This document shows, piece after piece, positions 14,601 to 16,294 of a DNA stretch of 16,294 bases. Below the pieces are notes generated by a model, which was not told where the DNA came from, searched no databases, and saw only the letters and a list, made by a program, of their open reading frames with translations. A program made the position numbers and the translations under genes. The stretch covers positions 1-16,294 of the forward strand of contig CAJMCT010000009.1 of the NCBI GenBank assembly GCA_905211955.1, in the 5' to 3' direction. The stretch's first letter is position 1; each line of letters begins with the position of its first letter. The stretch comes from an uncultured Eubacteriales bacterium (lineage in GTDB: Bacteria > Bacillota > Clostridia > Christensenellales > Borkfalkiaceae).

Positions 14601-16158
14601 AGAGTTTGTGGTTGGTACTTCTTCAACTAAACTCCCCGATTACGTAGATGAGATTAGCGGTGATTGGTTTGATGCTTTCGTGGATAATTCCAGTACGCAA
14701 GACGGCTTTAATCAGGGGGTAATAAAATGTCCGTACTACACGGCAACCGTTATAGATGCTAAAGGCAATGAAGTGGAAGTCTATACCTATGCCGTTCCTT
14801 ATTTTAGAACTACCACGCACTCATTCGGATACGTTGATACCGATAAAGATTGTTTCCCCCTAACTGTTAAAATTACGGCAAACTATGAACTAAATAGTGC
14901 GGTAGTTATTCCTGAAGTGTTTAATATTACTACAACCGTAAACAATAATACGGTAGAGTTTGTAGTAAATGATTTCGAAACCTTTAACGTGTTCTTTAAC
15001 GGCAAATTTAACACTGAAAAACCGTTTACACTTTTCGTTAGGGAAAACTATAACCTTCACGTTCCAAACGGCTACAAGGTGATAGAATTTGAAAAAGGTG
15101 TACACTTTGTTTCACCACTAACTATTACTAATAATACCGTGCTTTACTTACATACGGGTGCGTACGTGGTGTGTTTACCGCATTTGGAATGGGAAAAAGC
15201 ATTTAACAATTCACATGGCAACTACGTATATACCGGCTTAATCATTGTATCGGGTATGAAAAACATTAGTGTCGTCGGACACGGCGTGTTTGATTATTCT
15301 CTTTTATATAGACACGAAAGATCACCGTTTAGTATAAGTTTATGTGAAAACGTTAACGTGGACGGTCCGACAATGATAAATGCTACCGGCTGGACAATGG
15401 TATTTTCGCTTTGTAATAACGTTCACGTCAAAAACGTTATAGGCTTTGGAGTAAAGACTAATTCAGACGGTATCGCAACTTGCAACAGTAAAAACGTCCT
15501 TGTTGAAAAATGTTTCTTGCGCTCTGGCGACGACTTGTTTGAAATTAAAGCAAACGGAACGAGTTCAGCGGTAAATCCTGACGTTGAAAACGTTATCTAC
15601 CGCGATTGTCAAGCATGGGCGGAAAAAACAAGATCTTTTGGGTTTATTCAAGAAACAGTTGCAAACGTCAATAACGTCAAGTATATAAATTGTCACTCAC
15701 TTGTTCAAAATGCAACGTGGACGGAAGCCACGGGCAAAGAATCGATGGGTGCATATATGGTTCTTGTTGGCGATACGCATACTGTAAGTAATATTGAGTT
15801 TATAAACTGTACAAGTTATTTGTGTGCCGGCTACGTAATCAATATCAGTGTAGAAAAGAACCAATGGACGTTCGATACTACCGCTGATTTTGGCGCTATT
15901 CACGACATATCCTTTAAGAACTTCTCTTACTATAAAGAGCCCGACGGCTATGAAGTTTATAAAGGCGGTGGCAGCACTTCTATTCCAAACGATATAAGAT
16001 TATTTAACGAGTCAAACGACGTTAATAAGTTTAACAATATCTTCTTTGAAAACGTTTATAGAAATGGTGTTTTAGCAACAAGCCTAAACGACTTAAAATT
16101 TGCAACGTATAATATTGATTATCAATTAAATAACGTTCAATATATCAATAATAGATAA
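11608..16158 (+). CDS. Giant secreted multidomain protein with C-terminal GH28-like right-handed beta-helix
   Basis: This protein has 1516 residues. A Sec signal peptide (MQKIKSC, then a long hydrophobic core) probably ends after VNA at residue 35. Next come two InlB-like stretches (about 47-160, VGYQGAWD and LGYKGWW), a beta-sandwich region (~170-365), and a GLRF domain (~370-545, GLRFS from 387) like that of the phosphoesterase protein. Then follow two MBG-type domains (~552-700, YDGQVHSVGISGLPEGV; YTGTAQKTLSV...NYKLLYG), a lectin/LamG-like region (~702-890) and an Ig-like region (~900-990). The C-terminus (~1150-1516) is a right-handed beta-helix (GHGVFDYS, N1285SD1287G, SGD1308D1309LFEIK1314). 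NSD and DD match the NTD and DD motifs of GH28 polygalacturonase-type enzymes, but the GHG motif seems replaced by F1344GF, so activity or substrate may differ. No LPXTG motif or C-terminal anchor is visible. A lyase- or epimerase-type beta-helix is an alternative reading. It is monocistronic, with its own promoter and terminator, and is probably a secreted polysaccharide-binding or -cleaving protein (inferred). Confidence 0.85.
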   Translation: MQKIKSCLFLIILAIISCGLFFVCPLFDTSNSVNALGTAPVQVEKEYSITYLVDGSTYLVKYYDANDIVEKQAVPEKVGYQGAWDIAEPDAMVSENLLINAVYTAKQYSITFKSHLGEVVDVEYFSIENNVILEPLVPERLGYKGWWSDYSVYTFEDQVAIAQYQRGISRQDEFQSAKDLGLNTVDVYNLVSDRGGHRDWGAVPGSVWGGSVSGGNGYLTYCVQAGEGEVFDNLTFSFTCRYGNNNGYYWNSETQSGLGANAFVKISFDNQRWVTVYNLNEDTSLTETGCKPMENNGKYKTALDMPEYSPVVELSEYLSGHNKVYIKLEVMHFTSEEYNLANGRSDEKISLQRLALMLYRTAINGSSVKGLMMNEGASVKISNSAVGLRFSTSITKDYYDSLIENGYKVTAKTLIMPKSYVAQYGDINYNTVFGEEAVYSPNGADKDKVKIYQSIGNIMFDAKNDCYIFRGAIEKVGENEAKVEYVARSYLEFEKDGQKQYIFALYNNYDIANNTRSMQMVALLAYNDIDSGLTQTQRQILKSQYKFLQKYDVSNIKFLNTNAVYDGQVHSVGISGLPEGVQAVFTNNQNVLGGKHIVNVKFIVEDGYYPIASRSVVLTIEKRLLEVEFIGETFLEYTGTAQKTLSVNATNLIGNDTVSLSIEYSGDMIGLGSYTATCILQENTNYKLLYGNTKTVVITKKDNYTNFFNVSNWKNTSNGALTQIERTATGLKYYGNGYCSLPLDISSGLRLEFDLSALPEKTVEDHWFGFGIGCTPTHGSYASSATMDPGFIYIMLSKEYGVYHIRMQYVNASGVAYSLGAKDLGTDPRFVFEMEKFYDSWLYTDNIDIFLNGLKMDNGVVDQRVIYSSLRDSNGYSYMCISVNGKELAKRTGYINYIGPKDSKTPEIKLSRELPETVNVGEYVILPKITVSDQNEFSYTNYLYSPSGKTLVNTFSSEVPYLITEEGTYKLVVKAIDESRNDVFFYREFTVGENRKVREFVVGTSSTKLPDYVDEISGDWFDAFVDNSSTQDGFNQGVIKCPYYTATVIDAKGNEVEVYTYAVPYFRTTTHSFGYVDTDKDCFPLTVKITANYELNSAVVIPEVFNITTTVNNNTVEFVVNDFETFNVFFNGKFNTEKPFTLFVRENYNLHVPNGYKVIEFEKGVHFVSPLTITNNTVLYLHTGAYVVCLPHLEWEKAFNNSHGNYVYTGLIIVSGMKNISVVGHGVFDYSLLYRHERSPFSISLCENVNVDGPTMINATGWTMVFSLCNNVHVKNVIGFGVKTNSDGIATCNSKNVLVEKCFLRSGDDLFEIKANGTSSAVNPDVENVIYRDCQAWAEKTRSFGFIQETVANVNNVKYINCHSLVQNATWTEATGKESMGAYMVLVGDTHTVSNIEFINCTSYLCAGYVINISVEKNQWTFDTTADFGAIHDISFKNFSYYKEPDGYEVYKGGGSTSIPNDIRLFNESNDVNKFNNIFFENVYRNGVLATSLNDLKFATYNIDYQLNNVQYINNR

Positions 16159-16159
16159 C

Positions 16160-16191
16160 AAAAAAGAGCCTTAAATCTAAGGCTCTTTTTT
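16160..16191. terminator. Bidirectional terminator between convergent genes
   Basis: A 14-bp perfect stem pairs AAAAAAGAGCCTTA (16160-16173) with TAAGGCTCTTTTTT (16178-16191) around an AATC loop. The A run on the left and T run on the right give a U tract in both directions. It sits 1 nt after the plus-strand stop and 7 nt beyond the minus-strand stop, so it can serve both genes. Confidence 0.92.
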
Positions 16192-16198
16192 ATAAAAA

Positions 16199-16294
16199 TT
16201 AAACTAAAAATGGCTCTTTGTTGACGCGATGAACAATAATTTCATCAATTACCGCGTTGCCACGATTTTTAAGCAAGAACATAACTATATCAGC
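16199..16294 (-). CDS. C-terminal end of a convergent gene, possibly an SDR-family oxidoreductase
   Basis: On the minus strand the frame is open from the window edge to a TAA stop at 16199-16201, giving 31 residues. The peptide has a helix-like start (ADIVMFLLKNRG) and then NAVIDEIIVHRVNKEPFLV. The order resembles the tail of classical short-chain dehydrogenases of the YdfG type, where a D-(I/V)-A helix is followed by a strand such as N.(N/I)IDE(I/V)(V/I)(V/R)R. The fragment is too short to confirm this. Support that it is a real gene end comes from its position directly behind the bidirectional terminator and from convergent orientation. The cofactor and substrate cannot be stated. Confidence 0.5.
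   Translation of the reverse strand, partial: ADIVMFLLKNRGNAVIDEIIVHRVNKEPFLV

Noticed and set aside
1..16294. CRISPR array, tRNA/rRNA, insertion sequence, prophage or toxin-antitoxin genes
   Set aside because: No short regular DNA repeats, RNA gene folds, transposase or integrase motifs, or small paired toxin-like genes were seen on either strand.

Overview
The window looks like a chromosomal segment of a low-GC Gram-positive bacterium, most likely an uncultured gut Clostridia of the Christensenellales type. The reasons are an AT-rich composition, strong AGG-type ribosome binding sites, near-consensus sigma-A promoters, compact hairpin terminators with T tracts, and very large secreted proteins built from InlB-like, MBG-like and beta-helix modules. 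The lineage is an inference from style; no rRNA or marker gene is present. I see no mobile element, CRISPR array, tRNA, frameshift or clear sign of recent transfer.

Layout. (1) 1-6144: the 3' end of a Cys-motif surface/secreted protein, followed 16 nt later by a 1867-residue secreted protein. The latter carries three successive beta-helix-like modules, an AIRF/GLRF-type domain and a complete C-terminal calcineurin-like metallophosphoesterase. A strong terminator closes this unit. (2) 6155-7002: a monocistronic AraC-family regulator with its own promoter and terminator. (3) 7028-11557: a three-gene cytoplasmic sugar operon consisting of a GH78 (alpha-L-rhamnosidase family) enzyme, a divergent ROK-type sugar kinase with a long N-terminal extension, and N-acetylglucosamine-6-phosphate deacetylase (nagA). 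It has its own promoter and terminator. (4) 11559-16191: a monocistronic 1516-residue secreted multidomain protein ending in a GH28-like right-handed beta-helix, with promoter and terminator. (5) 16199-16294: the C-terminal end of a convergent minus-strand gene, possibly an SDR oxidoreductase.

How it may work together (inference). The two giant secreted proteins could bind and trim extracellular polymers: a beta-helix carbohydrate-active domain at 11608-16158 and a phosphoesterase at 494-6097. The central operon would process imported oligosaccharide fragments inside the cell by removing a rhamnosyl-type residue, phosphorylating a sugar and deacetylating GlcNAc-6-P. The adjacent AraC regulator is the natural candidate to control the operon. 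Rhamnose plus GlcNAc is the composition of several Gram-positive cell-wall polysaccharides, so cell-wall glycan scavenging is one reasonable hypothesis. No transporter or nagB lies in the window.

The most unusual points are the beta-helix/phosphoesterase fusion, the domain shared by the two giant secreted proteins, the divergent ROK kinase lacking the zinc motif, three promoters predicting leaders of only about 10-14 nt, and a window-wide preference for C-ending codons before a codon starting with G. Every gap between genes is shorter than 300 bases, and each is accounted for by promoters, terminators and ribosome binding sites.
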